Position numbers and translations under genes: made by a program
Part shown: positions 17,987-26,893 of the stretch, in pieces
Numbering within the stretch: position 1 is the first letter of the stretch
Layout: every line of letters starts with the position of its first letter
The notes under the pieces: generated by a model
Databases searched by the model: none
Told to the model about the DNA's origin: nothing
Seen by the model: the letters and a program-made list of their open reading frames with translations, nothing else
NCBI RefSeq assembly: GCF_003254625.1
Contig: NZ_QJRJ01000075.1
Location: 186,001 to 250,000, forward strand
From: Flavobacterium ginsenosidimutans
Lineage (GTDB): Bacteria; Bacteroidota; Bacteroidia; Flavobacteriales; Flavobacteriaceae
Direction of reading: 5' to 3'
Length of the DNA stretch: 64,000 nucleotides

Positions 17987-19303
17987 ATGGATTTAAAAGA
18001 AAAATTAGTATCGTCTTTTATGGCTTTTGAAGAGCGTGTCGATGTACATTCAGATTTACATGACATACGCACAAATGCTTTAAAAAACTTCGAAAATAAA
18101 GGTTTCCCAACCAAAAAAGAAGAAGCTTGGAAATATACATCGCTAAATGCCATCTTAAAAAATGACTTTACGGTTTTTCCAAAAGAAGAAAATGCAATCG
18201 AATTCAATCAGGTAAAAAAATACTTTTTACACGAAATTGATACTTATAAATTAGTATTTATCGATGGCGTTTTCAGTTCGCATTTGTCTTCTACAACCCA
18301 CGACGGAATTGACGTTTGTTTGATGTCATCGGCATTGACCAAACCAAAATATAAAATGGTTATTGATACGTATTTTAATCAAATTGCGAGTAAAGATGAT
18401 AGTTTAACTTCATTGAATACTGCATTTGCTATTGAAGGTGCTTTTATCAATATTCCAAAGAAAAAAGTAGCGGATAAACCAATTGAGATTATGTATTTCT
18501 CAACTGGAAACGAAGCCGCTTTAATGGTTCAGCCAAGAAATTTGGTTATTGTGGGAGAAAATTCACATGTTCAAATTATTGAGCGTCACCAAAGTTTGAA
18601 TGAAAATCCAGTTTTAACAAACTCTGTTACGGAAATTTTTGCTCAAAAACGTGCGATTGTTGATTATTACAAAATTCAAAACGACAACAGCGAAGCGAAT
18701 TTAATTGACAACACTTACGTTTCTCAACAACAGGAAAGTCATGCTTATGTACATACTTTCTCTTTTGGCGGAAATTTAACTCGTAACAATTTGAATTTCT
18801 ATCACTATGGTGAAAGATTGACAAGTACGTTAAACGGAATTTCAATCTTAAACGACAAACAACACGTTGATCATTATACTCTGGTAAACCACGCACAACC
18901 AAACTGCGAAAGTTTCCAAGATTATAAAGGAATTTTCTCTGATCGTTCGACAGGAGTTTTCAACGGAAAAGTTTTGGTAGAAAAAGAAGCTCAAAAAACA
19001 AATGCTTTTCAAAAAAGCAATAACATTTTATTGAGTGACAAAGCTACTATCAACGCAAAACCACAATTAGAGATTTTTGCTGATGACGTAAAATGTTCTC
19101 ACGGATGTACTGTTGGACAGCTTGATGAAACAGCAATGTTCTACATGCAGTCACGCGGAATCCCGAAAAAAGAAGCTAAAGCTTTATTGATGTACGCATT
19201 CTCAAATGCCGTTATCGAAAGCATTAAAATACCAGAATTAAAACAAAGAATTACTAAAATCATTGCTATGAAATTAGGCGTGAATTTAGGATTTGATTTG
19301 TAG
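17987..19303 (+). CDS. sufD: Fe-S cluster assembly scaffold subunit SufD
   Basis: 438 aa, normal length for SufD. A helical N-terminal region includes KKEEAWKYTSL, a hallmark of the family. The beta-helix core follows, and the C-terminal part reads FADDVKCSHGCTVGQLDETAMFYMQSRG with the conserved DVKCSHG motif. It pairs with SufB in the SufBC2D complex. It is the last gene of the first suf block and is followed by a large palindromic repeat and a minus-strand gene pair before sufS resumes at 21149. Confidence 0.97.
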   Translation: MDLKEKLVSSFMAFEERVDVHSDLHDIRTNALKNFENKGFPTKKEEAWKYTSLNAILKNDFTVFPKEENAIEFNQVKKYFLHEIDTYKLVFIDGVFSSHLSSTTHDGIDVCLMSSALTKPKYKMVIDTYFNQIASKDDSLTSLNTAFAIEGAFINIPKKKVADKPIEIMYFSTGNEAALMVQPRNLVIVGENSHVQIIERHQSLNENPVLTNSVTEIFAQKRAIVDYYKIQNDNSEANLIDNTYVSQQQESHAYVHTFSFGGNLTRNNLNFYHYGERLTSTLNGISILNDKQHVDHYTLVNHAQPNCESFQDYKGIFSDRSTGVFNGKVLVEKEAQKTNAFQKSNNILLSDKATINAKPQLEIFADDVKCSHGCTVGQLDETAMFYMQSRGIPKKEAKALLMYAFSNAVIESIKIPELKQRITKIIAMKLGVNLGFDL

Positions 19304-19308
19304 TCAGG

Positions 19309-19403
19309 TTTTACCGCAAAGACACAAAGGTTACGCAAAGTTCGCAAGGTTTAGTTTTAAACTTTGCGAACTTTGCGCTTTTTACTTGGCGTCTTTGTGG
19401 TTA
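19309..19403. repeat. Long interspersed palindromic repeat (GCAAAGTTCGCAAAG type)
   Basis: An imperfect palindrome of about 95 bases: TTACCGCAAAGACACAAAGG on the left mirrors CTTTGTGGTTAA on the right, with a central pair CGCAAAGTTCGCAAGGTTTA and AACTTTGCGAACTTTGCG. The same family recurs at 45023 and, partly, at 44111. It may also terminate sufD and the convergent gene. Confidence 0.75.
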
Positions 19404-19407
19404 AATA

Positions 19408-19575
19408 TCATCCTCTAATTTTTATTATAGACAATATAATCCCTAAGAAAAACAATCCCAATCCAAGTAATAAACAGATCGTATTAAACGGATGACCAAT
19501 GCTGGTAGACCATGCGACAGCATTTAATACAAAACCAATTATTAGTATCACAAACGGATGAAATAGTTTCTTCAT
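19408..19575 (-). CDS. Small membrane protein of 55 aa, unknown
   Basis: A 55-residue frame (MKKLFHPFVILIIGFVLNAV at the start, ending IIKIRG). It has two predicted transmembrane helices (about 7-22 and 32-49) separated by STSIGHPFNT. Its ATG lies two bases after the stop of the beta-lactamase-fold hydrolase, so it is probably co-transcribed and translationally coupled. The stop is at the edge of the palindromic repeat. I know of no assigned function; a small partner or immunity-like membrane protein is only speculation. Confidence 0.65.
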   Translation of the reverse strand: MKKLFHPFVILIIGFVLNAVAWSTSIGHPFNTICLLLGLGLFFLGIILSIIKIRG

Positions 19576-19577
19576 AA

Positions 19578-20927
19578 TTATTTGTTGACTGAAGCAATAA
19601 CCTCCTTCAAAAACCCATTAAAATCAAATCCAGGCTCTTCTTCCCTTACTCCCATTCTCACAATAACCATGTCTTTTGATGGAATAATCGCCACCATTTG
19701 CCCTTGATATCCACTGCAATAAAACATATCACGAGGAACATCTAGGAATTTTCCTCCTGCATTTAACCAAAATTGTGCTCCGTATTTTCCATCAGAAGTA
19801 TTCGTTGGAGTTGATGTATATTTTACCCAGCTTTCATCTAGAATTTGTTCTCCGTTCCAGTTTCCTTTATGAAGATATAATAAACCAAATTTTGACCAAT
19901 CGCGTGGTGTTGCCCATCCGTAAGACGAACCTACAAAAGTTCCACTCATATCCTGCTCAACAATCATTGAGTTCATTCCGATTTTATCGATTACAGCGCT
20001 ATACCAAAAATCAAGATATTCCTGCTGTGTTTTAAAATGTCTTCTTAAAATCAGAGATAATAAATTGGTAGTTCCAGACGAATAATTCCAATGTGTATTA
20101 GGTTTAAATTGCGCTGGTTTATCCAATTGCACTTTTCCCATATCTTCAGCCTGGAAAAGCATTTGTGTTGCGTCACAAATTGTACTGTAATTCTCTTCCC
20201 ATTCTAAACCTGAATTCATGTGAAGCAAATCGTTAAGCGTAATATTTTTACGTTCGTCGTTCTGCCATTCTTTAACTGGAGCTGGTTTATAAATATCAAT
20301 TTTTCCTTGTTTTGCCAAAACTCCAAAAGCCGAACTTGTGATACTTTTTGTCATTGACCAGCCTAATATTTTACTGTCTTTATTAAAACCGGTATCGTAT
20401 TTTTCAGCAATTAAATGATCTTTGTACAAAACTACAACAGCGCGAGTTCTTTTAATTCTAACTCCCGTTTTGTCAAACGCATCATCAACAGCTTTTTTTA
20501 ATTTCGAATAATCAACATTCGAAAATGCAGTGTCTTTTGGTTCATTATTTCCGTATGGAAAAGGAAGATTGTTTTCTAATTTTGTTCTTTTTGGAAGCAG
20601 ATACGGTTTTGAAACATCAAAATTCTCATTAATCAAAGTTGCACCTAATCCTTCACGATAAATCGCTTTTCTTTCTTTCAGACCATAAACTGATGAAATG
20701 GCATATTTTCCTGCATCATCAATGGAGTTTTCTGCCAAATCAATCATGTCGATATCATTGTCTGTTTTTTGGATTAAATCCAACGGACGATTATCAATAA
20801 AATGTCCTGAAGCGACACTTTTGGCAGAGAAGCCAGAAATTAAATCAAGTTTCGGATAAGTGGTAAATCCGAAATATAAAAAAGCAAGAACCACAACAAG
20901 CAAAAGTACTTTGAGAATTTTTTTCAT
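19578..20927 (-). CDS. Serine hydrolase, beta-lactamase class C/penicillin-binding fold
   Basis: 449 aa. An N-terminal membrane segment or signal (1-22, ILKVLLLVVVLAFLYFGF) is followed by the beta-lactamase-related domain (about 135-445). The catalytic SxxK motif is SMTK (Ser191, Lys194). The second motif is probably the Tyr in WNYSSGTTN. A Gly-rich GAQFWLN region precedes the C-terminal strand. This family (esterases, D-aminopeptidases, class C-like hydrolases) cannot be assigned a substrate from sequence, and the protein should not be called a resistance enzyme. It is followed directly by a 55-aa membrane protein gene. Confidence 0.85.
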   Translation of the reverse strand: MKKILKVLLLVVVLAFLYFGFTTYPKLDLISGFSAKSVASGHFIDNRPLDLIQKTDNDIDMIDLAENSIDDAGKYAISSVYGLKERKAIYREGLGATLINENFDVSKPYLLPKRTKLENNLPFPYGNNEPKDTAFSNVDYSKLKKAVDDAFDKTGVRIKRTRAVVVLYKDHLIAEKYDTGFNKDSKILGWSMTKSITSSAFGVLAKQGKIDIYKPAPVKEWQNDERKNITLNDLLHMNSGLEWEENYSTICDATQMLFQAEDMGKVQLDKPAQFKPNTHWNYSSGTTNLLSLILRRHFKTQQEYLDFWYSAVIDKIGMNSMIVEQDMSGTFVGSSYGWATPRDWSKFGLLYLHKGNWNGEQILDESWVKYTSTPTNTSDGKYGAQFWLNAGGKFLDVPRDMFYCSGYQGQMVAIIPSKDMVIVRMGVREEEPGFDFNGFLKEVIASVNK

Positions 20928-21088
20928 GATGATTTAAGTTATTTTTAATGCAATATAAATAATTTATGTTCACGATTTTAAGACTCAAATTATAAATCTG
21001 TTTCAGATAATTCAGAAAAGCGAACTGATTTTTATAAAATCAGCATTTAAGCCTTTAATCAATGGCATCATAAAAGGAAATTATAGAA

Positions 21089-21123
21089 TTGCTGTATAAA
21101 CAAATTTAGTTTTAGTACTTTTG
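21089..21123 (+). promoter_or_regulatory. Candidate promoter of the sufS-sufE block
   Basis: TTG at 21089-21091 and TACTTTTG at 21116-21123 (TAnnTTTG), separated by 24 bases, a little longer than usual. The -7 box ends 25 bases before the sufS ATG. It implies that the second suf block has its own promoter. Confidence 0.6.
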
Positions 21124-21148
21124 TAGATAGATTTTTTCTAAATAAGAC

Positions 21149-22363
21149 ATGCTAGATATTCAAAAAATAAGAGCTGATTTCCCGATACTTTCTCAAACTG
21201 TAAACGGAAAGCCATTAGTATATTTCGACAACGGAGCTACTTCGCAAAAACCACAAGTTGTGATCGATGCAGAAGTAAAATATTATAACGAAATCAACGC
21301 CAATATTCACCGTGGCGTTCACACTTTAAGCCAGTTAGCAACTGACGCTTACGAGATTTCTCGCGGAAAAGTAAAAGACCATATCAACGCTAAACATGCT
21401 CATGAAGTGCTTTTTACTTCTGGAACAACGCACGGAATTAACTTAGTTGCAAACGGATTTGCTTCGATTTTAAAACCAGGTGATGAAGTAGTTGTTTCTT
21501 CATTAGAACATCATAGTAATATTGTGCCTTGGCAAATGTTATGCGAAAAAACGGGAGCTGTTTTAAAAGTTATTCCAATCAATGACAATGGAGAATTAAT
21601 CATTGAAGAATTTGATAAACTGCTTTCAGACAAAACAAAAATTGTTACCGTAAATCATATTTCAAACGCATTGGGAGTTATTAACCCAATTAAATATATT
21701 ATTGACAAAGCACATTCTGTTGGAGCAGCAGTTTTAATTGACGGTGCACAGGCAGTTCCGCACTTAAAACCGGACGTTCAGGAATTAGACTGCGATTTTT
21801 ATGCTTTTTCAGGACATAAAATGTGCGGTCCAACTGGAACTGGAATTTTATACGGAAAAGAAGAATGGCTGAACAAACTTCCTCCTTACCAAGGTGGTGG
21901 CGAAATGATTAAAGAAGTTACTTTTGAAAAAACAACTTACGCAGATTTGCCTCATAAATTTGAAGCTGGAACTCCAAATATTGCTGGCGGAATTGTTTTA
22001 GGAACTGCAATTGATTATTTAAACAGCATTGGTTTTGAAAACATTCACGAATATGAAACTGAGCTTTTAGAGCACGCTACAAAACGTCTTAACGAAATTG
22101 AGGGTATCCGAATTTACGGAAACACCAAAAATAAAGCTTCTGTAATTTCGTTTAATATTGACGGAATTCACCCGTATGATGTTGGTTCTATTATAGATAA
22201 ATTAGGGATTGCGGTTAGAACCGGACACCATTGCGCTCAGCCAATTATGAATTTCTTCTGTATTCCAGGAACAATTCGTGCTTCTTTCTCATTTTATAAC
22301 ACAAAAGAAGAAATCGATGCAATGGTTGATGCTGTTAAGAAAGCACAAACTATGTTAAGCTAA
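21149..22363 (+). CDS. sufS: Cysteine desulfurase SufS (class V aminotransferase fold)
   Basis: 404 aa, normal length. PLP is held by Lys224 in the motif FSGHKMCGPTG. The catalytic Cys362 is in RTGHHCAQP on the short SufS-type loop (group II desulfurase). Other family signatures are YFDNGATSQKP and NIHRGVH. It takes sulfur from L-cysteine and passes the persulfide to SufE, encoded two genes downstream. Its own promoter candidate lies just upstream. Confidence 0.97.
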   Translation: MLDIQKIRADFPILSQTVNGKPLVYFDNGATSQKPQVVIDAEVKYYNEINANIHRGVHTLSQLATDAYEISRGKVKDHINAKHAHEVLFTSGTTHGINLVANGFASILKPGDEVVVSSLEHHSNIVPWQMLCEKTGAVLKVIPINDNGELIIEEFDKLLSDKTKIVTVNHISNALGVINPIKYIIDKAHSVGAAVLIDGAQAVPHLKPDVQELDCDFYAFSGHKMCGPTGTGILYGKEEWLNKLPPYQGGGEMIKEVTFEKTTYADLPHKFEAGTPNIAGGIVLGTAIDYLNSIGFENIHEYETELLEHATKRLNEIEGIRIYGNTKNKASVISFNIDGIHPYDVGSIIDKLGIAVRTGHHCAQPIMNFFCIPGTIRASFSFYNTKEEIDAMVDAVKKAQTMLS

Positions 22364-22376
22364 AAAAACAAATTAT

Positions 22377-22802
22377 ATGCGAATAGTATCATTATTGCTC
22401 CTGACACTTTTTATTGCTACGGGATGCTGCAGTCAAAAAAAAGCCGACATGAAATCTACTCAAATTGAATATTCTGCAATGTCGAGAGGTTATTACAAAA
22501 GTATTGTAGTACAAAATAAATCGGTTTCTGTTGTTAAAGAACGTAACGCCGAAGCTGTTAAAAGCAATATTGACGATGCAAAATGGAATAAAATTGTTGA
22601 TGCTTATTCAAAAGTTAACTTAGAAAGTCTCAACACTTTAAAAGCTCCAACTGATAAACGTACATATGATGGCGCCGCTATCGGAAATTTAAAAATAACC
22701 AAAGACGGAAAAACCTATGAAACAGCAGGTTTTGACAATGGTTTTCCTCCGAAAGAAATCGAAAAACTAGTAAATTTATTAGTTGATTTTTCTAAAGAAT
22801 AA
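22377..22802 (+). CDS. Small lipoprotein between sufS and sufE, unknown
   Basis: 141 aa. Signal peptide with lipobox FIATGC (Cys17; a second Cys follows). The mature part has a YSAMSRGYYKSIVVQNKSV strand region, then KWNKIVDAYSKVNLESLNTLKAPTD and a C-terminal KTYETAGFDNGFPPKEIEKL. This resembles small periplasmic beta-plus-helix lipoproteins seen in flavobacteria, but I do not recognise a named family. It begins 13 bases after sufS and ends 2 bases before sufE, so it is tightly embedded in the Fe-S operon although it should be exported. A link to Fe-S metabolism is not shown. Confidence 0.75.
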   Translation: MRIVSLLLLTLFIATGCCSQKKADMKSTQIEYSAMSRGYYKSIVVQNKSVSVVKERNAEAVKSNIDDAKWNKIVDAYSKVNLESLNTLKAPTDKRTYDGAAIGNLKITKDGKTYETAGFDNGFPPKEIEKLVNLLVDFSKE

Positions 22803-22804
22803 TT

Positions 22805-23230
22805 ATGACAATAAAAGAAATACAAGACGAAATTATAGACGAATTTTCAATGTTTGATGACTGGATGCAGCGTTATGAATACATCATCGAACTAGGAAAA
22901 AGTCTTCCGTTAATTAAAGAAGAATACAAAACCGATGATAATTTAATCAAAGGCTGCCAGTCAAAAGTTTGGTTGCAAGGCGAACAAAACGATGATAAAA
23001 TTGTTTTCACTGCCGACAGCGATGCTATTTTGACAAAAGGAATAATCGCGATTTTAATCCGTGCTTTCTCTAATCAAAAAGCAAAAGATATCTTGGAAGC
23101 TGATACTGATTTTATAGATGAAATTGGTTTAAAAGAACATTTATCTGCCACTCGTGCAAACGGTTTGGTTTCAATGATAAAAAACATCAAAATGTACGCT
23201 TTGGCTTTTGATGCTAAAAGCAAAAATTAA
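22805..23230 (+). CDS. sufE: Sulfur acceptor protein SufE
   Basis: 141 aa, normal length. The active-site Cys51 sits in the family motif LIKGCQSKVWLQ. Other signatures are FDDWMQRYEYIIELGK and GLKEHLSATRANGL. SufE takes persulfide sulfur from SufS and passes it to SufB. Start two bases after the upstream lipoprotein stop, so translation is probably coupled. Confidence 0.97.
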   Translation: MTIKEIQDEIIDEFSMFDDWMQRYEYIIELGKSLPLIKEEYKTDDNLIKGCQSKVWLQGEQNDDKIVFTADSDAILTKGIIAILIRAFSNQKAKDILEADTDFIDEIGLKEHLSATRANGLVSMIKNIKMYALAFDAKSKN

Positions 23231-23232
23231 AA

Positions 23233-23362
23233 AAAATTAAACCATTAAGGCATTAAGTTTCATAAAGCTTTGAGCTTATTTTTCTTAAATAATTAATTAA
23301 AAGAAAATTAAGCTTAGTAAATACAGAAGCAAAACTTAATTCTCTTAATTTCTTAATGGTAA
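23233..23362. repeat. Imperfect palindromic repeat between sufE and the SufT-like gene
   Basis: The left part ACCATTAAGGCATTAAGTTT is mirrored by AACTTAATTCTCTTAATTTCTTAATGGT at the right, and the middle is AT-rich with AAGCTTTGAGCTT. It looks like one of the interspersed palindromic families of flavobacterial genomes rather than a gene. Confidence 0.55.
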
Positions 23363-23376
23363 AAACAAATACAAAA

Positions 23377-23700
23377 ATGGAACAAGAAATAGACACAAAC
23401 GAATTAGGAGAATCAATCGTAAGAGTTTTAAAAGGCATTTACGATCCTGAGATTCCTGTAGATATTTATGAGTTAGGATTAATTTACGATGTAATGGTAA
23501 ACACAGATTACGAAGTAAAAATCTTAATGACACTTACTTCTCCAAACTGCCCAGTTGCAGAAAGCTTGCCAAGAGAAGTAGAAGAGAAAGTAAAAACGAT
23601 CGAAAACATTAAAGATGTAGACGTAGAAATTACTTTCGATCCGCCTTGGAGTAAAGACTTAATGAGCGAAGAAGCTAAGTTAGAATTAGGAATGCTTTAA
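23377..23700 (+). CDS. MIP18/DUF59 Fe-S assembly protein (SufT-like)
   Basis: 107 aa from the ATG at 23377. An in-frame ATG at 23356 falls inside the palindromic repeat, so I prefer the later start. DUF59 signatures: GIYDPEIPVDIYELGLIYDV, LTSPNCPVAESLP with the conserved Cys, and ITFDPPWSKDLMSEEAK. Members accompany SUF operons and help Fe-S maturation of client proteins. It is the last gene of the sufS block. Confidence 0.93.
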   Translation: MEQEIDTNELGESIVRVLKGIYDPEIPVDIYELGLIYDVMVNTDYEVKILMTLTSPNCPVAESLPREVEEKVKTIENIKDVDVEITFDPPWSKDLMSEEAKLELGML

Positions 23701-23710
23701 ACTTTAAATA

Positions 23711-23836
23711 AAGTGTTCAGTTTTCAGTCGCAGTTTTCAGTATCTAACTGTGGCTATAACAATTGAAAACGTATACAGTTTACAGTCTCAGTCGCAGTGT
23801 TCAACTGTGACTGAAAACTGAGACTGAAAACTAAAA
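23711..23836. repeat. CAGTTTTCAGTC-type palindromic repeat
   Basis: Several near copies of CAGTTTTCAGTCGCAGTTTTCAGT on the left face complementary CTGTGACTGAAAACTGAGACTGAAAACT on the right, so the whole region can fold on itself. It lies between the suf block and the DUF2480 gene. It belongs to the same class of dispersed intergenic elements but has a different sequence from the others in this window. Confidence 0.65.
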
Positions 23837-23840
23837 AGAA

Positions 23841-24350
23841 ATGGAAGAAATTATCAATAAAGTTGCCAATAGTGCTTTAGAAGTTTTTGATTTAGAGGAT
23901 TATTATCCAAAAGGAATGCGTGTGCAGATTGACATTTCGCAATGGCTTTTGGAAGGATTTTTATTGAAAGAAAAAGACTTTAGAGAGCATCTTAAAAACC
24001 ACGATTGGTCACAATATCAAGATCAATATGTAGCTGTACACTGCAGTACAGATGCTATAATTCCCGCTTGGGCATTAATTCTGGTTAGCGTTCATTTAGC
24101 ACCTTTTGCAAAAAAAGTAGTCAACGGAACCATCGAAGATCTTGACGCAAGCCTTTATGAAGAAATTTTAAGCAAAATCGATTACTCCGTTTACCAAAAC
24201 AAACCTGTAATTGTAAAAGGCTGTTCTAGAAAACCAGTTCCGATGCGCGCTTATATTTTAGCAACAAATAATCTTCAGCCTTTTGCCCGAAGCATTATGT
24301 ATGGCGAAGCATGTTCTGCAGTGCCATTATACAAAGAATCTAAGAAATAA
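23841..24350 (+). CDS. DUF2480 family protein
   Basis: 169 aa, no signal peptide. Recognised as the Bacteroidota DUF2480 family by FDLEDYYPKGMRVQIDIS, the central HCSTDAIIPAWALILV and the C-terminal VKGCSRKPVPMRAYI. The function of the family is unknown. It regularly neighbours SUF genes in flavobacteria, as it does here, which suggests but does not show a link to Fe-S or sulfur metabolism. Two conserved Cys (in HCSTDA and KGCSRK) could bind metal. Confidence 0.85.
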   Translation: MEEIINKVANSALEVFDLEDYYPKGMRVQIDISQWLLEGFLLKEKDFREHLKNHDWSQYQDQYVAVHCSTDAIIPAWALILVSVHLAPFAKKVVNGTIEDLDASLYEEILSKIDYSVYQNKPVIVKGCSRKPVPMRAYILATNNLQPFARSIMYGEACSAVPLYKESKK

Positions 24351-24427
24351 CCTGCAATAACACATAGTATCCCTTAACTTTTCATTGGTTTTTAGTATAT
24401 TTGATAATACACTCTAAACTAAAAACC

Positions 24428-25378
24428 ATGAGAAAGATACTATTATTACTCTTCGTTTTAGCAAATCTTACATTTGTACAAGCCCAAAATACAGAAAAAG
24501 AACTAGCACAAAATACAGAAAAAGCCGTAAAAAAAATCAATGATACAATTGAAGGAGAAGGCTGGAAAGCAAAAGGAACCGTATCTCTTTTATTAAACCA
24601 ATCTAGTTTTAACAACTGGATTGCTGGAGGTGAAGACAGTTTCTCAGGAACACTCGGAATCAATTATGATTTCAACTACAAAAAAGACGATTTAACCTGG
24701 GACAACAAAGTTCTTGCCTATTACGGTTTACTTCAAACTAAAAATGCTGATTTTGAAAAGAAAACAGATGACCGTTTAGAATTCAATTCAATCGTCGGAA
24801 AAAGAGCTTTTGGAGAATGGTATTATTCTTATTTCTTAAATTTCAGAACACAGTTTACAACGGGATATCTTTACGGACAGGATGCAAACGGGAAAGAAAT
24901 TAGAACCGAAAACACTAAATTCATGTCTCCAGGTTATCTAACAACTGGTCCTGGTATTTATTGGTCAAAAGATGAAAATCTCAAGATAAATTTTGCGCCG
25001 CTAACTTCAAAATTCACCTTTGTAGACAAAGCTTACACCACAGCTATTGATCCCGCGACAGGTTTACCTTATCCTGATGGATATTATTTTGGTGTCGATG
25101 CCAACAAAAGCATGCGTTACGAACTCGGATTCTATGCTTCTGTGTATTACAAACTGGCTATTATGACTAATGTTACTGCCGAAAATACTCTAAATTTATA
25201 TTCAAATTATTTAGAAGACCCTCAAAATGTCGATATTAATTATTCCTTAAACATTGTCATGAAAGTAAATAAATTTCTATCGGCAAATTTTTCATTCCAG
25301 ACAATATATGACGACAATGCTTTTAGAGGTTTTCAAACCAGAGAAGTATTTGGTTTAGGAATCAATTTCGGATTTTAA
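24428..25378 (+). CDS. DUF3078 outer-membrane-like protein
   Basis: 316 aa from the ATG at 24428; a TTG at 24401 is also in frame but the signal peptide (MRKILLLLFVLANLTFVQAQ) begins at the ATG. After a charged linker, the region about 35-316 matches the DUF3078 pattern (GWKAKGTVSLLLNQSSFNNW, AGGEDSFSGTLGINYDFNY). It is rich in alternating amphipathic strands ending in GLGINFGF, typical of an outer-membrane beta barrel. Function unknown. Confidence 0.85.
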   Translation: MRKILLLLFVLANLTFVQAQNTEKELAQNTEKAVKKINDTIEGEGWKAKGTVSLLLNQSSFNNWIAGGEDSFSGTLGINYDFNYKKDDLTWDNKVLAYYGLLQTKNADFEKKTDDRLEFNSIVGKRAFGEWYYSYFLNFRTQFTTGYLYGQDANGKEIRTENTKFMSPGYLTTGPGIYWSKDENLKINFAPLTSKFTFVDKAYTTAIDPATGLPYPDGYYFGVDANKSMRYELGFYASVYYKLAIMTNVTAENTLNLYSNYLEDPQNVDINYSLNIVMKVNKFLSANFSFQTIYDDNAFRGFQTREVFGLGINFGF

Positions 25379-25404
25379 TTATTGCATTGGCTAGATTTAT
25401 TAAT

Positions 25405-25453
25405 GCCACAGATTAAAGGATTATTTAGATTAAAAAATCCTTTAATCTGTGGC
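25405..25453. terminator. Long hairpin, terminator or palindromic repeat
   Basis: An 18-bp perfect stem (GCCACAGATTAAAGGATT and its complement) with a 13-base loop, directly after the DUF3078 gene. The sequence is of a type widespread as intergenic palindromes in flavobacteria. Confidence 0.65.
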
Positions 25454-25497
25454 AAAATAGAAACGGCTTTTGATTTCTCAAAAGCCGTTTCTATTTT
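25454..25497 (-). terminator. Intrinsic terminator of hflX
   Basis: A 20-bp perfect stem (AAAATAGAAACGGCTTTTGA and its complement) with a 4-base loop. It overlaps the hflX stop codon and has T-rich flanks, so it can act in both directions. Confidence 0.85.
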
Positions 25498-26728
25498 ATT
25501 CTTCATCTTCTTTTTCAACTGCATCCTTATAATCAGGATATAAGAAATTATTATATGGAAAACGCGTAATATGAATCTGGCGAACCGCTTCATAAACTCT
25601 TTCTCTAAACTCTTCAAAGTTTTCTTTGTTTCTTGCAGAAATAAATAGTGCTTTATCCTCTCCAACATTACTCATCCAAGTCTGTTTCCATTCTCCAAGC
25701 GTATAATGTTTACGAGTTCTTTCGGTAATCAAATCATCTTCATCGATAGTAAGATGTTTATAAGTATCGATTTTGTTAAAAACCATAATCGTTGGTTTAT
25801 CGTTACTTTTTATTTCCTGCAAAATCTTGTTAACCGATTCGATATGATCCTCAAAATCTGGATGCGAAATATCTACAACATGCAAAAGTAAATCTGCCTC
25901 ACGAACCTCATCTAGTGTGCTTTTAAAAGAATCTACTAACTGTGTCGGCAATTTTCTAATAAATCCAACCGTATCAGAAAGCAAAAAAGGAAGGTTTTTA
26001 ATAACCACTTTTCTAACTGTTGTATCTAAGGTTGCAAACAATTTATTCTCAACAAAAACATCGCTTTTACCAATTGCATTCATCAAAGTCGATTTTCCAA
26101 CATTGGTATATCCAACCAAAGCGACACGAACCATTGCGCCACGGTTGCTTCGCTGAACTCCCATTTGTTTGTCAATCGTTTTGATTTTCTCTTTCAATAA
26201 CGAAATTCTGTCCCGTACGATACGTCTATCTGTTTCGATCTCCGTTTCCCCAGGTCCACGCATACCGATACCTCCTTTTTGACGCTCAAGGTGTGTCCAT
26301 AAACCAGAAAGTCTTGGCAATAAATATTGGCATTGCGCCAATTCTACCTGCGTTCTTGCGTATGAAGTTTCGGCTCTTTGTGCAAAAATATCCAGAATCA
26401 AATTCGTTCTGTCTAGAATTTTACAATCAATAATTCTTGAAATATTTTTTTGCTGTGATGGCGTTAATTCATCATCAAAAATTACAGTCGATATTTTATT
26501 TTCAACCACAAAAAGATTGATTTCATCAATTTTTCCCGTTCCCACAAAAGTCTTTGGATTAGGGCGTTCCATTTTCTGCGAAAAACGTTTAATAACCTCA
26601 CCACCAGCGGTAAAAGTCAAAAACTCCAATTCGTCTAAATATTCATTTAGTTTTTCTTCACTTTGACTTTGAGTAACAATCCCAACGATTACTGTTCGCT
26701 CAAAGTTTATAACTTCTTTTTCTAACAT
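25496..26728 (-). CDS. hflX: GTPase HflX
   Basis: 410 aa. N-terminal HflX domain with the NPKTFVGTGKIDEI and FDDELTPSQQKN motifs. A glycine-rich linker follows (RQKGGIGMRGPGETEIETDR). Then comes the GTPase domain with G1 GYTNVGKST (about 206-214), G3 DTVGFIRKLP and G4 NKID. HflX binds ribosomes and splits or rescues stalled 70S particles. It is a single gene with its own hairpin terminator. The acidic tail (YKDAVEKEDEE) is usual in the phylum. Confidence 0.96.
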   Translation of the reverse strand: MLEKEVINFERTVIVGIVTQSQSEEKLNEYLDELEFLTFTAGGEVIKRFSQKMERPNPKTFVGTGKIDEINLFVVENKISTVIFDDELTPSQQKNISRIIDCKILDRTNLILDIFAQRAETSYARTQVELAQCQYLLPRLSGLWTHLERQKGGIGMRGPGETEIETDRRIVRDRISLLKEKIKTIDKQMGVQRSNRGAMVRVALVGYTNVGKSTLMNAIGKSDVFVENKLFATLDTTVRKVVIKNLPFLLSDTVGFIRKLPTQLVDSFKSTLDEVREADLLLHVVDISHPDFEDHIESVNKILQEIKSNDKPTIMVFNKIDTYKHLTIDEDDLITERTRKHYTLGEWKQTWMSNVGEDKALFISARNKENFEEFRERVYEAVRQIHITRFPYNNFLYPDYKDAVEKEDEE

Positions 26729-26893
26729 AGTCTTGAATAAGTTGCAAATTTAATGATTTGTCAGCTACAATCGATTATACAATTTTGTTTTTACATTTAT
26801 ATTAGGAGAATAAACTTCAAAAAAAAATGGAACCCGTCAAGATAAACTCAACAAGATTCCACTTACTCAATAAATGGTCTATTTTTAAAACTT

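Noticed and set aside
19578-20927. Calling the class C-fold hydrolase an antibiotic-resistance beta-lactamase
   Set aside because: The fold covers many esterases and peptidases; no lactamase-specific motif beyond SxxK is clear, and the neighbours do not support resistance.
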